Notes: generated by a model from the letters alone, not told the origin. 64,000 nucleotides of DNA from Achromobacter aloeverae (GCF_004121055.1 NZ_PYAL01000001.1:496001-560000), one strand, 5' to 3'. Positions 8,368 through 16,189 are shown, counted from the first letter of the stretch. Numbers and translations: made by a program.

Positions 8368-8619
8368 GTGACAGCGAAGATCCCGTTCTTTCTCGACGGC
8401 GATAAAAGCAAGGCTATCTGCCCGCACTGCAAAGCATTGGTGAGCACGACATTCTGCCGGCGAGATATCCCATTCGAGAGCGGCAACGACGTGGTGAAAG
8501 ATCTGCTCGTCGCTGTCTGCGACACCTGTCGCGGCATCGTCGCCACGCCGGCACAATCGACGCCTGCGATTCACGAGGCAAAGGACAAGCTATCAAGCCA
8601 GCAGGGAAGCCTGCCCTGA
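8368..8619 (+). CDS. Small zinc-ribbon protein, MqsA/YgiT-like N-terminal domain
   Basis: 83 residues from a GTG at 8368 with GAGG at 8356-8359. Two CxxC pairs (AICPHCKAL and AVCDTCRGI) about 37 residues apart form a zinc ribbon, and the VATPAQSTPAI motif follows. This arrangement resembles the zinc-binding half of MqsA/YgiT-like antitoxins; the DNA-binding helix-turn-helix half expected after it is missing, since the protein stops 20 residues later. It may be a shortened antitoxin or a stand-alone zinc ribbon. It is divergent from the AbrB-like gene. The patch 7.5-8.6 kb is lower in GC than its surroundings and may be horizontally acquired debris. Confidence 0.6.
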   Translation: MTAKIPFFLDGDKSKAICPHCKALVSTTFCRRDIPFESGNDVVKDLLVAVCDTCRGIVATPAQSTPAIHEAKDKLSSQQGSLP

Positions 8620-8665
8620 TGCGCGAATTGCGTACGCTAGCGGCGATCGCCGCGTAGCACGAGAC

Positions 8666-10702
8666 TCACCGCTCCCCCACCCTCAACTTCCGCCACAGCG
8701 TCGTCCTGCTGATCCCCAACGCCCTGGCCGCGCTGGCCTGGTTGCCGCCATGGGCGTGCATGACCTCACGGATGTGCCGGATCTCCGCTGCCCGCTGCAT
8801 TGCCTCCAGGCTGGCGCCCTCCTCCGTCGCCGCAATCTCCCCGCGCCCGGTCATCCCGCCAGCCGGATCCACCACATCCCGCAACACCGACACCGCCGGC
8901 ACCTCCCCCGCCAACAGGCACTCCAGCGCCATCCGCTCGATCACGTTCTCCAGTTCCCGCACATTACCCGGCCAATCGTGCGCCGCCAGCAAGGGCAGCA
9001 CCGCGCGCAGGGCCGGCGCCGCCAGTTCCCCGGCGCCCAGGCGCGCCAACGCGGCGGGCAACAGCTCCGCGGCCAGGGCCGCGATGTCCTCCGGACGCTC
9101 CCGCAGCGGCGGCACCCGCACCTGCAAAATGTGCAGCCGGTAGAACAGGTCATGCCGGAACGAACCTTGCCGCGCCATGGCCGCGAGGTCACGGTGCGTG
9201 GCCGCGATGATGCGCACGTCGATGGGAATGGCGTCGATGCCGCCGACACGCGTGACCTCCTTCTCCTGCAAGGCCCGCAACAGCCGCGTCTGCAGCGGCA
9301 AGGGCATTTCCCCAACCTCGTCGAGCAATAGCGTGCCGCCATCCGCCGCCTCGAAAAGCCCCGCCTTGCCCTGCCGTCGCGCCCCCGTGAAAGCGCCCTC
9401 CTCGTAGCCGAACAACTCGCTTTCCAATAGCTGCTCGGGAAAAGCGCCGCAATTGATGGCGACGAAAGGCCGCGCATGGCGACGGCTGGCGCGATGGATG
9501 CCCTGCGCCACCACTTCCTTGCCCGACCCGCTTTCGCCCTGGATCAAGACCGATGCATCGCTCGCCCGCGCCAGCACTTCGCAGCGATGCACGAGTTCCC
9601 GCATCGGTTCGGATGCGGCAACCAGGCCGTCCAGGGTATAGCGCGCCGAACGGGAACGCCGGTGGCTGTGCGCCCGCAGCCGCCCCACGGCCCGCTCCAG
9701 CGGTTGCGACGGATGCAGTGTCAGGACAGCGCCGGTCTGGACGCCCGCCTCATACATCGGCACGGCGTCGATGACCAGCGACTGGCCGCGCACATCCTCC
9801 ACGCGCCCCAGTTCGGACCGCCCCTGTTCCAGGACGGCCCGGGGCGTCAAGCCAGGCGCCACCTCCGCCAACAACCGGCCCGGTGCCGAAGCGGCCTTCG
9901 AAACGCCGGTCGCGGCGAGCGCCGGACCGGCAAGCGCATGGCCGGGATGGCCCGCGACACCGATGATGCGGGCCGCCGCGGGATTCAACGTCGTGATGCG
10001 CCCCTGCATGTCGACGGCAACCACCCCATCGTTCAGGTGCCGCAGCACCAGGTCGAAATGGTCCCTGCGCGCGCGCTCCCTGTGCTGCGCCTCGGCAATG
10101 GCCAGGGCCGTCTCCATGGCGGCACGCACCGAATCGAGCGAGTACAGCAGCACGGCGGTCAGACCTGCCTTGCGGACATGGTCGGCGACCATGCCGGCCC
10201 CCACCACCACGTCCACGCCCCGGTCCGCCAGCTCTCCCACGCAGCGAACGACGTCCTCGCGCGTTTCATACGTGCGCAACTCCACGTCCACATTGAATCC
10301 GCGCATGAAACGCCGCAAGGCCGCCGAAACCTCGTGATGCAGCACCACCGCGATCCGCGGCGACAGCTCGCGCGCCGTCGCCAGGGCCGCCATCAGGTCA
10401 TAGCCGCCGACCTGGACCTGCACTACCGGCACCGGCAGGCGCGCGCGCAGATACGCCCCATTGCTGCCGGACGCCACCACCACGTCGCAGCGCCCCTGGT
10501 CCACCGACTGCTTCAAGGTGACCAGCGCGGACTCGAAGGCATCGTGCAGCAGCTCGACCCTGGCCCGCCCTGAAAACTCCGGCGCGATCTGACGCAGGCT
10601 TTCGAACAAGCCATGCCCCGTCACGGCGTGGATGACCGGCAGGCGCGCCGGGCCGGCGTCGACGGGCCGCGCGACCGAGGTATGGGCGGAAGGGTGATTC
10701 AC
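8666..10702 (-). CDS. PrpR-type sigma-54-dependent transcriptional activator
   Basis: 678 residues. Domains: PrpR_N sensor at about 20-200 (binds small carboxylates such as methylcitrate in the founding member), a PAS segment at about 215-330, the AAA+ sigma-54 activation domain at about 365-590 with Walker A GESGSGKEVV near 388 and the sigma-54-contacting GAFTGA loop near 435, and a Fis-type helix-turn-helix at the end (QASAARALGISRTTLWRKL). GTG start at 10702; no good Shine-Dalgarno. It is divergent from the Bug/LeuCD/lyase operon, whose promoter is a near-perfect -24/-12 element, so this protein is almost certainly its activator. The ligand is probably an intermediate of that pathway, a branched dicarboxylate or tricarboxylate. 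The name prpR is not assigned because prpBCD are not beside it. Confidence 0.9.
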   Translation of the reverse strand: MNHPSAHTSVARPVDAGPARLPVIHAVTGHGLFESLRQIAPEFSGRARVELLHDAFESALVTLKQSVDQGRCDVVVASGSNGAYLRARLPVPVVQVQVGGYDLMAALATARELSPRIAVVLHHEVSAALRRFMRGFNVDVELRTYETREDVVRCVGELADRGVDVVVGAGMVADHVRKAGLTAVLLYSLDSVRAAMETALAIAEAQHRERARRDHFDLVLRHLNDGVVAVDMQGRITTLNPAAARIIGVAGHPGHALAGPALAATGVSKAASAPGRLLAEVAPGLTPRAVLEQGRSELGRVEDVRGQSLVIDAVPMYEAGVQTGAVLTLHPSQPLERAVGRLRAHSHRRSRSARYTLDGLVAASEPMRELVHRCEVLARASDASVLIQGESGSGKEVVAQGIHRASRRHARPFVAINCGAFPEQLLESELFGYEEGAFTGARRQGKAGLFEAADGGTLLLDEVGEMPLPLQTRLLRALQEKEVTRVGGIDAIPIDVRIIAATHRDLAAMARQGSFRHDLFYRLHILQVRVPPLRERPEDIAALAAELLPAALARLGAGELAAPALRAVLPLLAAHDWPGNVRELENVIERMALECLLAGEVPAVSVLRDVVDPAGGMTGRGEIAATEEGASLEAMQRAAEIRHIREVMHAHGGNQASAARALGISRTTLWRKLRVGER

Positions 10703-10712
10703 GTTTCAGGAA

Positions 10713-10734
10713 AGTGATGCGTATTTGAATCACT
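10713..10734. promoter_or_regulatory. Inverted repeat AGTGAT-N10-ATCACT, candidate activator site
   Basis: Perfect 6-bp arms about 120 bases upstream of the -24/-12 promoter, the usual distance for an enhancer of a sigma-54 activator. It overlaps the region directly upstream of the activator's own start, which would allow autoregulation. Inference from position and symmetry. Confidence 0.45.
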
Positions 10735-10738
10735 GCAT

Positions 10739-10752
10739 TTTCAATGATGAAA
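10739..10752. promoter_or_regulatory. Inverted repeat TTTCA-N4-TGAAA
   Basis: Second dyad five bases after the AGTGAT/ATCACT repeat, with TTTCA and TGAAA arms. The two dyads together could form a tandem enhancer for the PrpR-type activator. Inference. Confidence 0.35.
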
Positions 10753-10842
10753 CACTTAGGGCGTATTGGTAATTTCCTGGAGGGCCGGTATAAGGGCCTA
10801 GGCGCAGCCCTCCACGAGGCCGTGCCCAAGGGCGCCACAAGT

Positions 10843-10858
10843 TGGCACCGATCTTGCA
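10843..10858 (+). promoter_or_regulatory. Sigma-54 (-24/-12) promoter of the Bug/leuCD-like/lyase operon
   Basis: TGGCAC at 10843-10848, five bases, then TTGCA at 10854-10858 match the sigma-54 consensus TGGCAC-N5-TTGC exactly. Transcription should begin near 10868-10870, about 40 bases before the GTG of the first gene. The divergent gene encodes a sigma-54 activator with the GAFTGA loop, which makes this one of the firmest regulatory calls in the window. Confidence 0.9.
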
Positions 10859-10907
10859 TGATGCTCTCCACCCTGGCGCACAGACCTCGGAAAAACAGGA
10901 GACAAAA

Positions 10908-11900
10908 GTGAAGACCCCAACCTTGCGACGCGCGTTCGGCGTGCTTGCCGCTTGCTGTACGCTCGCCACCGCCGGCGCCAACGCGCAGGCCGCCGGCGCG
11001 GACACCTTCCCCAGCCGGGGCCCCATCCGCTTGCTGGTCGGCTTCGCCGCCGGCGGCAGTTCCGACACGGTCGCCCGCATCATGGCGCCCGTCCTGTCCA
11101 GGGAACTGAAGCAGAACATCATCATCGACAACCGTCCCGGCGCCGGCGGCAATATCGCGTCCGACGCCCTGGTCAAGGCGGCGCCGGATGGCTACACCAT
11201 CATGCTGGGCACGATAGGGTCGCTGGCGGTGAACCAGCACCTGAGCAAGCTGTCGTACGACCCGATCGCCGACATGGAGCCCATCTCCCTGGCCGTGTCG
11301 TTCTCCAACGTGCTGGTGGTCAACGCCAACAGCAAGATCCACACTTTCGCCGAATACGTGCAAGCCGCGAAGGCGCCGCATTCCGACATGTCCTTCGGGT
11401 CCTCCGGCATAGGCAGCAGCGGCCACCTGGCCGGCGAGCTGCTGAAGTCCGTGGCGGGCCTGCAGAACCAGCACGTCGCCTACCGCGGCGGCGCGCCGGC
11501 CACCAACGACCTGCTGGGCGGCACGCTGGCGTCGATCTTCGCCAGTCCCACGGACGCGGTCCAGTTCATCAACGCCGGCAAGCTGCGCCCCCTCGCCACG
11601 ACCGGCTTGCAGCGGCTGGATGTCCTGCCCGACGTACCCACCATCGCCGAATCGGGCTACCCTGGCTTCGAAGCCAACAACTGGTACGCCTTTACCGCGC
11701 CCGCGCACACGCCCAAGGCGGTGATCGACGCCCTGAACAAGGCCATCGTCGCCACGCTGAAGGACAAGGAGGTGGACGCGAAACTGAAAAAGCTGGGCCT
11801 GGATCCTGCGCCCACCACGCCCCAGGAAGCCGATCGCTACATCCGCGCGGAAAGCGGGAAATGGGGCGGCCTGATCAAAAAACTGAATATCAACCTCTGA
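10908..11900 (+). CDS. Bug-family tripartite tricarboxylate transporter substrate-binding protein
   Basis: 330 residues. Periplasmic solute-binding protein of the Bug/TctC family, very expanded in Bordetella and relatives. Signal peptide at 1-28 (hydrophobic core followed by ANAQA), then the family landmarks RLLVGFAAGGSSDTVAR, IDNRPGAGGNIASD, LPDVPTIAESGYPG. I chose the GTG at 10908 (CAGGAGA at 10896-10902) because a longer frame would bury the signal peptide. It is the first gene of the sigma-54 operon and lies 16 bases before the leuC-like gene. No TctA/TctB membrane genes are present here, which is common for Bug proteins; it may work with a distant transporter or act as an extracytoplasmic sensor. 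The ligand is likely a carboxylate used by the downstream enzymes. Confidence 0.93.
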   Translation: MKTPTLRRAFGVLAACCTLATAGANAQAAGADTFPSRGPIRLLVGFAAGGSSDTVARIMAPVLSRELKQNIIIDNRPGAGGNIASDALVKAAPDGYTIMLGTIGSLAVNQHLSKLSYDPIADMEPISLAVSFSNVLVVNANSKIHTFAEYVQAAKAPHSDMSFGSSGIGSSGHLAGELLKSVAGLQNQHVAYRGGAPATNDLLGGTLASIFASPTDAVQFINAGKLRPLATTGLQRLDVLPDVPTIAESGYPGFEANNWYAFTAPAHTPKAVIDALNKAIVATLKDKEVDAKLKKLGLDPAPTTPQEADRYIRAESGKWGGLIKKLNINL

Positions 11901-11916
11901 CACCGCGGCCTTCATC

Positions 11917-13203
11917 ATGCCTTCCACCATTGCTGAAAAAATCCTCGCCCGCCACGCCGGCGCCGACGAGGTCCAGGCCGGCGACATCGTGGTCGCCGAC
12001 GTGGACTTCGCCATGGTGCACGACGCGCGCGCGCCCAACGCCATCCGCATGGTCGACAAGATGGGCGCGCAAACGCTGCCCTATGCGTCGCGCACCGCCT
12101 GGGTGCTGGATCACTACTCGCCGCCGCCCAACCTGGCGGCGGCGCAGACCCACACCGCCATGCGCCGCTTCGCCGACGAGCACGGCAGCCCGCTGTACGA
12201 CATCGGCGACGGGATCTGCCACCAGGTGCTGCCCGAAGGCGGCCACCTGACCTGTGGCGATCTGGTCGTCGGCACGGATACCCATTCGGTCACCTACGGC
12301 GCCTTCAACGCTTTCGGCACCGGCGTGGAAGGCACCGACGTCACCGCGGTGATGAAGACCGGCAAGGTGTGGCTGCGCGTGCCGGAAACCACGCGCGTCG
12401 AATTGACCGGCCGCCTGCAGCCGGGCGTCTGGGCCAAGGACGTCACCCTGCACATGCTGGGCCGCTTCGGCGCGGAAGGCTTGAACTATCACGCCATCGA
12501 ATATGTCGGCGATGCCGTCGCGGCCATGGAGATCGACGACCGCATGACGCTGGCCAATCACGCCGCCGAGCTGGGCGCCAAGGCCGCCCTGCTGGAAGCC
12601 GACCAGAAGACGCTGGACTGGCTGGCCGCGCACGGCGCCCGCGCGCCCCGCCCCGTCAAGGCCGACGCGGACGCGCGCTACGCCAACCGCGTGACCATCG
12701 ACGGCGCCGACCTGGCGCCCCAGGTCGCCCGCCGCCACGAAGTGGACGACGTGGTCCCGGTGACGCAGATCGATCGCCAGAAAATCCATTTCGCGTTGAT
12801 CGGCACCTGCACCAACGGCCGCCTGGACGACATACGCCAGGCCGCCGCCATCCTGCGCGGACGCAAGCTGGCGCGCGGCGTGCGGATGATCGTCACGCCG
12901 GCCTCCCGCAAGATCTACCTGGAAGCCGCGCGCGAAGGCCTGATCGAGATCCTCACCGCCGCCGGCGCGTCCTTCGAGGCCGCCGGTTGCGGCACCTGCG
13001 TCGGCATCACCAACCACCTGATCCCCGGCGACCACGAGGTCGCCATCTCCAGCGCGAACCGCAATTTCCGCGGCCGCCTGGGCAACCACGAAGCGGAAAT
13101 CTGGCTGGGCTCCGCCGCCACGGTGGCGGCGTCCGCGCTGACCGGCTACATCACCGACCCGCGCACGGTCGACGGCGGACTCTGGAGGCCTGCCCATGCA
13201 TGA
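11917..13203 (+). CDS. Aconitase-family hydro-lyase large subunit (LeuC/DmdA-like)
   Basis: 428 residues, the size of the stand-alone large subunits (3-isopropylmalate dehydratase, homoaconitase, 2,3-dimethylmalate dehydratase). The 4Fe-4S ligand cysteines are visible in GTCTNGRLDD (Cys near 297) and AAGCGTCVGI (near 356 and 359). Substrate-binding stretches VVGTDTHSVTYGA and TNHLIPGDHEVAISSANRNF are intact. Cytoplasmic; reversible dehydration/hydration of a malate derivative. Its stop overlaps the small-subunit start by 8 bases. Leucine biosynthesis is unlikely because leuA/leuB are absent and the operon is under sigma-54 control with a binding protein and a C-C lyase; a catabolic substrate such as 2,3-dimethylmalate or a methyl(iso)citrate-like acid fits better. 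Substrate unproven. Confidence 0.88.
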   Translation: MPSTIAEKILARHAGADEVQAGDIVVADVDFAMVHDARAPNAIRMVDKMGAQTLPYASRTAWVLDHYSPPPNLAAAQTHTAMRRFADEHGSPLYDIGDGICHQVLPEGGHLTCGDLVVGTDTHSVTYGAFNAFGTGVEGTDVTAVMKTGKVWLRVPETTRVELTGRLQPGVWAKDVTLHMLGRFGAEGLNYHAIEYVGDAVAAMEIDDRMTLANHAAELGAKAALLEADQKTLDWLAAHGARAPRPVKADADARYANRVTIDGADLAPQVARRHEVDDVVPVTQIDRQKIHFALIGTCTNGRLDDIRQAAAILRGRKLARGVRMIVTPASRKIYLEAAREGLIEILTAAGASFEAAGCGTCVGITNHLIPGDHEVAISSANRNFRGRLGNHEAEIWLGSAATVAASALTGYITDPRTVDGGLWRPAHA

Positions 13204-13702
13204 CATCATTACCGGCCCGGCCTACATCCTGGGCGACGACGTCAACACCGACACGCAATGTTCCGGCAAGTACCTGCCCGGCAAGGACGAGGCCTACATC
13301 GCCGCGCACGCCTTCGAGGGCGTGGCGCCCGGTTTCGCGGGCCGTTTCCGGCCCGGCGGCATCATCGCGGCGGGACGCCACTTCGGCATCAACTCCTCGC
13401 GCGAGCAGGCCGTGCACATCCTGCACCGCATGGGCGTCGCGGCTATCGTGGCGCCCTCCTTCGGCCGCCAGTTCTTCCGCAACGCCATCAACAACGGCCT
13501 GCTCGTGATCGAATGCGACATCGCCGGCCTGGCCGACGGCGACCAGGTCGCCATCGACCTGCAGGCCAGCCAGATCGCGGTTCCCGGTCGCGGCCTGAAG
13601 CAGCCCCTGCGCCCCCTGCCGCCGCAGATCCGCGCCATCCTGCGCGAGGGCGGACTGATCCCTTATCTGCGCAAGTATCCTGACTGGGGGTTCGCACAAT
13701 GA
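13196..13702 (+). CDS. Aconitase-family hydro-lyase small subunit (LeuD/DmdB-like)
   Basis: 168 residues, the swivel domain partner of the preceding large subunit. Motifs: ILGDDVNTDTQCSGKYL at the N-terminus, GRHFGINSSREQAV where LeuD usually has FGCGSSREHA, and APSFGRQFFRNAINNGL. The change of the CGSSREHA box to INSSREQA suggests a specificity different from isopropylmalate. It overlaps the large-subunit gene by 8 bases and the lyase gene by 4, so the three are translationally coupled. Length is typical of archaeal-type or DmdB small subunits, shorter than E. coli LeuD. Confidence 0.87.
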   Translation: MHDIITGPAYILGDDVNTDTQCSGKYLPGKDEAYIAAHAFEGVAPGFAGRFRPGGIIAAGRHFGINSSREQAVHILHRMGVAAIVAPSFGRQFFRNAINNGLLVIECDIAGLADGDQVAIDLQASQIAVPGRGLKQPLRPLPPQIRAILREGGLIPYLRKYPDWGFAQ

Positions 13703-14649
13703 CCATGGCAACGACAGGATCCAGGGACGCGGCCGCCTGGCAACACGCCGCCGACAAGCCGGCACGGCTGCGCCAGGCCTTGCGCGACCGCCTGGCACGC
13801 GCAGGGCGCGGCGAGCCGACGCTGGTCGCCCCTGGCGTGTACGACGCCTATGGCGCGCGCATGGTCCAGCACGCGGGATTCGACGCGGTCTACATGACCG
13901 GCAACGGCGTATCGGCCAGCCTGCTCGGCAAGCCCGACGTCGGCCTGGTCGACCTGACCATGATCACGGCGCATGCCCGCCGGGTGGCGGCGTGCGTGGA
14001 CCTGCCGGTCATCTGCGATGCCGACACCGGCTACGGCGCCGCCGCCGCCATCCGCCGCACGGTGGAGGAATTCGAAGCCGCCGGCGTGGCCGCCATCCAT
14101 ATCGAGGACCAGCAATCGCCCAAGCGTTGCGCCCAGTTCCCCGGCGCCCGCGCCGTCCTGCCCTTCGAAACGGCGGTGGCGCGCATCGCCGCCGCGGTGG
14201 GAGCGCGCGGGCCCACCGGCCTGCTGGTCATCGGACGCACGGACTGCGCGGCCTCCCTGGGCCTGGACGCGGCCATCGAACGCGCACTCGCCTTCCAGGC
14301 CGAAGGCGCGGATGCCGTCTTCGTCGAACTGAAAGGCCACGAAGGCGTGCTCGACGACATCCGCGAAGTCACCGAACGGGTGCGCATCCCCTGCATGTTC
14401 AACCTGGATTCCGGCGGGCCCATGGCCAGCCTGGGCACCCGGGACCTGGCGGACCTGGGGATGGCGCTGGCCATCTATCCCGGGCTGCTGCGCAATGCCC
14501 TCGGCTACACCATGCGCGAGGCATTGGGACACCTGCGCCAGGACGGCAACACCGACGCCATGCGCGGACGCATGCTCACCAGCGCGGAGTACAGCGACTA
14601 CCTGGGGCTGGAAGACGTGGAGGCGTGGGAGGCGCGGTATCCGGCGTAG
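13699..14649 (+). CDS. Isocitrate lyase / PEP mutase family C-C lyase
   Basis: 316 residues, Mg-dependent TIM-barrel enzyme of the ICL/PEPM superfamily, cytoplasmic. Seen: APGVYDAYGARMVQHAGFDA near the N-terminus, the metal-binding DADTGYG, and IEDQQSPKRCAQFPG carrying the catalytic-loop Cys (KRC, with Ala replacing the usual Gly of KRCGH). Family members split 2-methylisocitrate, 2,3-dimethylmalate, oxaloacetate or isocitrate. Coupled by a 4-base overlap to the LeuD-like gene. The combination hydro-lyase plus lyase would convert an unsaturated or isomeric diacid into pyruvate (or glyoxylate) plus a second carboxylate, as in 2,3-dimethylmalate degradation. The specific reaction is inferred, not shown. 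Confidence 0.88.
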   Translation: MTMATTGSRDAAAWQHAADKPARLRQALRDRLARAGRGEPTLVAPGVYDAYGARMVQHAGFDAVYMTGNGVSASLLGKPDVGLVDLTMITAHARRVAACVDLPVICDADTGYGAAAAIRRTVEEFEAAGVAAIHIEDQQSPKRCAQFPGARAVLPFETAVARIAAAVGARGPTGLLVIGRTDCAASLGLDAAIERALAFQAEGADAVFVELKGHEGVLDDIREVTERVRIPCMFNLDSGGPMASLGTRDLADLGMALAIYPGLLRNALGYTMREALGHLRQDGNTDAMRGRMLTSAEYSDYLGLEDVEAWEARYPA

Positions 14650-14697
14650 GCTGCCCTGCTTACACTACCCTGCGATAGCGGACCCGCGGCTCGGCCA

Positions 14698-14733
14698 TCA
14701 TCCGAAGGCCTCGCGCAACGTCTGTATCTTCCC
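14698..14733 (-). pseudogene. Remnant of the 3' end of a regulator gene paralogous to the one at 16334
   Basis: Read on the minus strand this piece encodes GKIQTLREAFG followed by TGA. The regulator at 16334-17437 ends GKIQTLKEAFG. The two DNA stretches (14702-14733 and 16336-16367) match in 29 of 32 bases by eye, then diverge. No upstream part of the gene remains here. It is either a relic of a second regulator copy or one end of a duplication made when the intervening 1.6 kb was inserted. Confidence 0.65.
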
Positions 14734-14816
14734 CCGACCAGGTCGCAGGCCGGCAGGGTCATCTCCCAAATTGGGGGTGACGACCGCGATGTCTCCTTCC
14801 AGAGTAAGCTCCGGGC

Positions 14817-15509
14817 ATGGACATAAAACGCATCCTCGGCGGCGCCGTGTTCGCGGCGACCGCGTCTTTCCTCCCACTCGCAGCCAACGCCAGTTGCGGC
14901 TGGAGCGATATCAACCTGCAGAACGCCCGGGCTGCCGTGGTCAGCCCGGACAGGGTGCATTTCGTCAAGCACGGGGACTCGGCCAACCACTGTCCCAGCG
15001 ACGGCAAGGAATGCCGGGCCAAGGCCTACCTGGTTCGCGGCGACATGGTGCTGACCGGCACCAGGGAAGGCGATTTCGTCTGCATCGGCTATGTCACGGC
15101 GCGCGGCGACATGCTCCTGGAATGGCTGCCGGCCGCCTCATTGGACACCCCGCCGGCCGACGTCCAGAACCCCTCGGACTGGACAGGCACGTGGCGTGTC
15201 TTCGACAACGAGATCACGATCGCCCCCAAGGGCGACGCCCTGGCGGTGGCTGGCGACGCTACCTGGCGCCGCGGCGACAACGTCCATGTGGGCGACCTGC
15301 AGGGCGTGGTGAAGCCCGAGCATGGGCAGCTTGCCTTCACCTCGACGGGTGACGGTGCCCTGCCTTACGCGCAAGGCGGCCCCGACGACTGCCGAATCAA
15401 AATGGTACGGCGCGGCGCCTATCTCCTGGTGGAGGACAACGACAAGTGCGGCGGCCTGAACGTCACTTTCACCGGCTTCTACAAGCGGGGCGTGAATAAG
15501 AAGCCTTAA
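14817..15509 (+). CDS. Secreted hypothetical protein
   Basis: 230 residues with a clear Sec signal (KRILGGAVFAATASFLPLAANA, cleavage near residue 25) and six or more cysteines in the mature part (SCGW, HCPSDGKECRA, FVCIGY, DDCRIK, DKCGG), so probably disulfide-bonded in the periplasm. A central WTGTWRVFDNEITIAPKGDA segment and the closing FTGFYKRG suggest a small beta-barrel, lipocalin-like fold, but I do not recognise the family. It lies in the insert between the two regulator 3' ends and convergent to the VapBC genes. No function proposed. Confidence 0.72.
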   Translation: MDIKRILGGAVFAATASFLPLAANASCGWSDINLQNARAAVVSPDRVHFVKHGDSANHCPSDGKECRAKAYLVRGDMVLTGTREGDFVCIGYVTARGDMLLEWLPAASLDTPPADVQNPSDWTGTWRVFDNEITIAPKGDALAVAGDATWRRGDNVHVGDLQGVVKPEHGQLAFTSTGDGALPYAQGGPDDCRIKMVRRGAYLLVEDNDKCGGLNVTFTGFYKRGVNKKP

Positions 15510-15511
15510 GC

Positions 15512-15530
15512 CGGATATGCTGGATATCCG
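15512..15530. terminator. Hairpin between convergent genes
   Basis: CGGATAT-GCTGG-ATATCCG is a 7-bp stem with a 5-base loop, placed 3 bases after the stop of the secreted protein and 4 bases before the end of vapC on the other strand. No T run, so termination by it is only possible. Confidence 0.4.
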
Positions 15531-15533
15531 CCC

Positions 15534-15920
15534 TCACACCTGCAGAATCGCGTCGCTGTAACGGGCCACCAGTGCGTCGTGCGTGAGCAGGCGCATGGGT
15601 TCGGACATAGCCTGGGCTACGAGCATTCGATCGAACGGATCCTTGTGATGCCAAGGTAGTTTTTCAACCTCGAGCACGTGCTCCGGCGCCACGGCGAGCA
15701 TGCGGTAGCCCGCCTCTTGAAAAAACGCCAGCGCCGCCTCCGCGGAAATGGGCATATCGCCCCGCCCAAGGCTATGTTTGATACCGATCTCCCAGAGGGA
15801 TGCAACGCTGACGTGGACCTCGTTGACGGGCGACAAGATGATTTGGCGCGCCTGCGTAGTCAACGCGGGGTTATCCTGCAACGCCCACAACGCGATGTGA
15901 GTATCCAGCAATACTCTCAT
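15534..15920 (-). CDS. PIN-domain ribonuclease toxin, VapC-like
   Basis: 128 residues, normal for VapC. The PIN-domain acidic residues are visible: LLDTHIALWAL (first Asp), SLWEIGIKHSLG (Glu), DPFDRMLVAQA (third Asp cluster) and LLTHDALVARY. VapC toxins cleave tRNA or rRNA and stop growth until bound by the antitoxin. The start overlaps the antitoxin stop by 4 bases, the usual antitoxin-first order. The SVASLWEI/PFDRMLVAQA subtype is commonly paired with Phd-type antitoxins, as here. Confidence 0.92.
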   Translation of the reverse strand: MRVLLDTHIALWALQDNPALTTQARQIILSPVNEVHVSVASLWEIGIKHSLGRGDMPISAEAALAFFQEAGYRMLAVAPEHVLEVEKLPWHHKDPFDRMLVAQAMSEPMRLLTHDALVARYSDAILQV

Positions 15921-16165
15921 TCGCTTTTCCCATGGAACATTTCGGCGATCGCATCGTTGAGCGCGTCGATGGAATCTGGCAGGACGAACTTGTCCTTGGC
16001 CACGCCGATGCGGCGTTCGACAGGCGGTTGGGACGTAATGGGCACGAGCCGCGCAGCCGGCCGCCCACTCCGCGCGATGATGATCTCGGACTCGCGTCCG
16101 GATTCCACATCTTCGACCAGCCGGGACAAGGAGGATTTCGCTTCGAACATATTGACCATGACCAT
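15917..16165 (-). CDS. Phd/YefM-type antitoxin, VapB-like
   Basis: 82 residues. NMFEAKSSLSRLVEDVESG and IIIARSGRPAARLVPI are the Phd/YefM DNA-binding domain signatures; the C-terminal part (LPDSIDALNDAIAEMFHGKS) would wrap the toxin. The ATG at 16165 has GGGAGAA five bases upstream (16171-16177); another ATG two codons in is possible. A perfect dyad at 16190-16209 just upstream is the likely operator for autoregulation. The pair is probably acquired: it sits in the block bounded by duplicated regulator ends. Confidence 0.9.
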   Translation of the reverse strand: MVMVNMFEAKSSLSRLVEDVESGRESEIIIARSGRPAARLVPITSQPPVERRIGVAKDKFVLPDSIDALNDAIAEMFHGKSE

Positions 16166-16189
16166 GGCGCTTCTCCCGCGTAGACTTAC

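Noticed and set aside
8666-10702. Naming the activator prpR
   Set aside because: Domain order fits, but prpBCD genes are not adjacent and the ligand is unknown.
11917-13702. Naming the hydro-lyase subunits leuC and leuD
   Set aside because: Context (sigma-54 promoter, Bug protein, ICL-family lyase, no leuA/leuB) argues for a catabolic enzyme; the family is certain, the leucine role is not.
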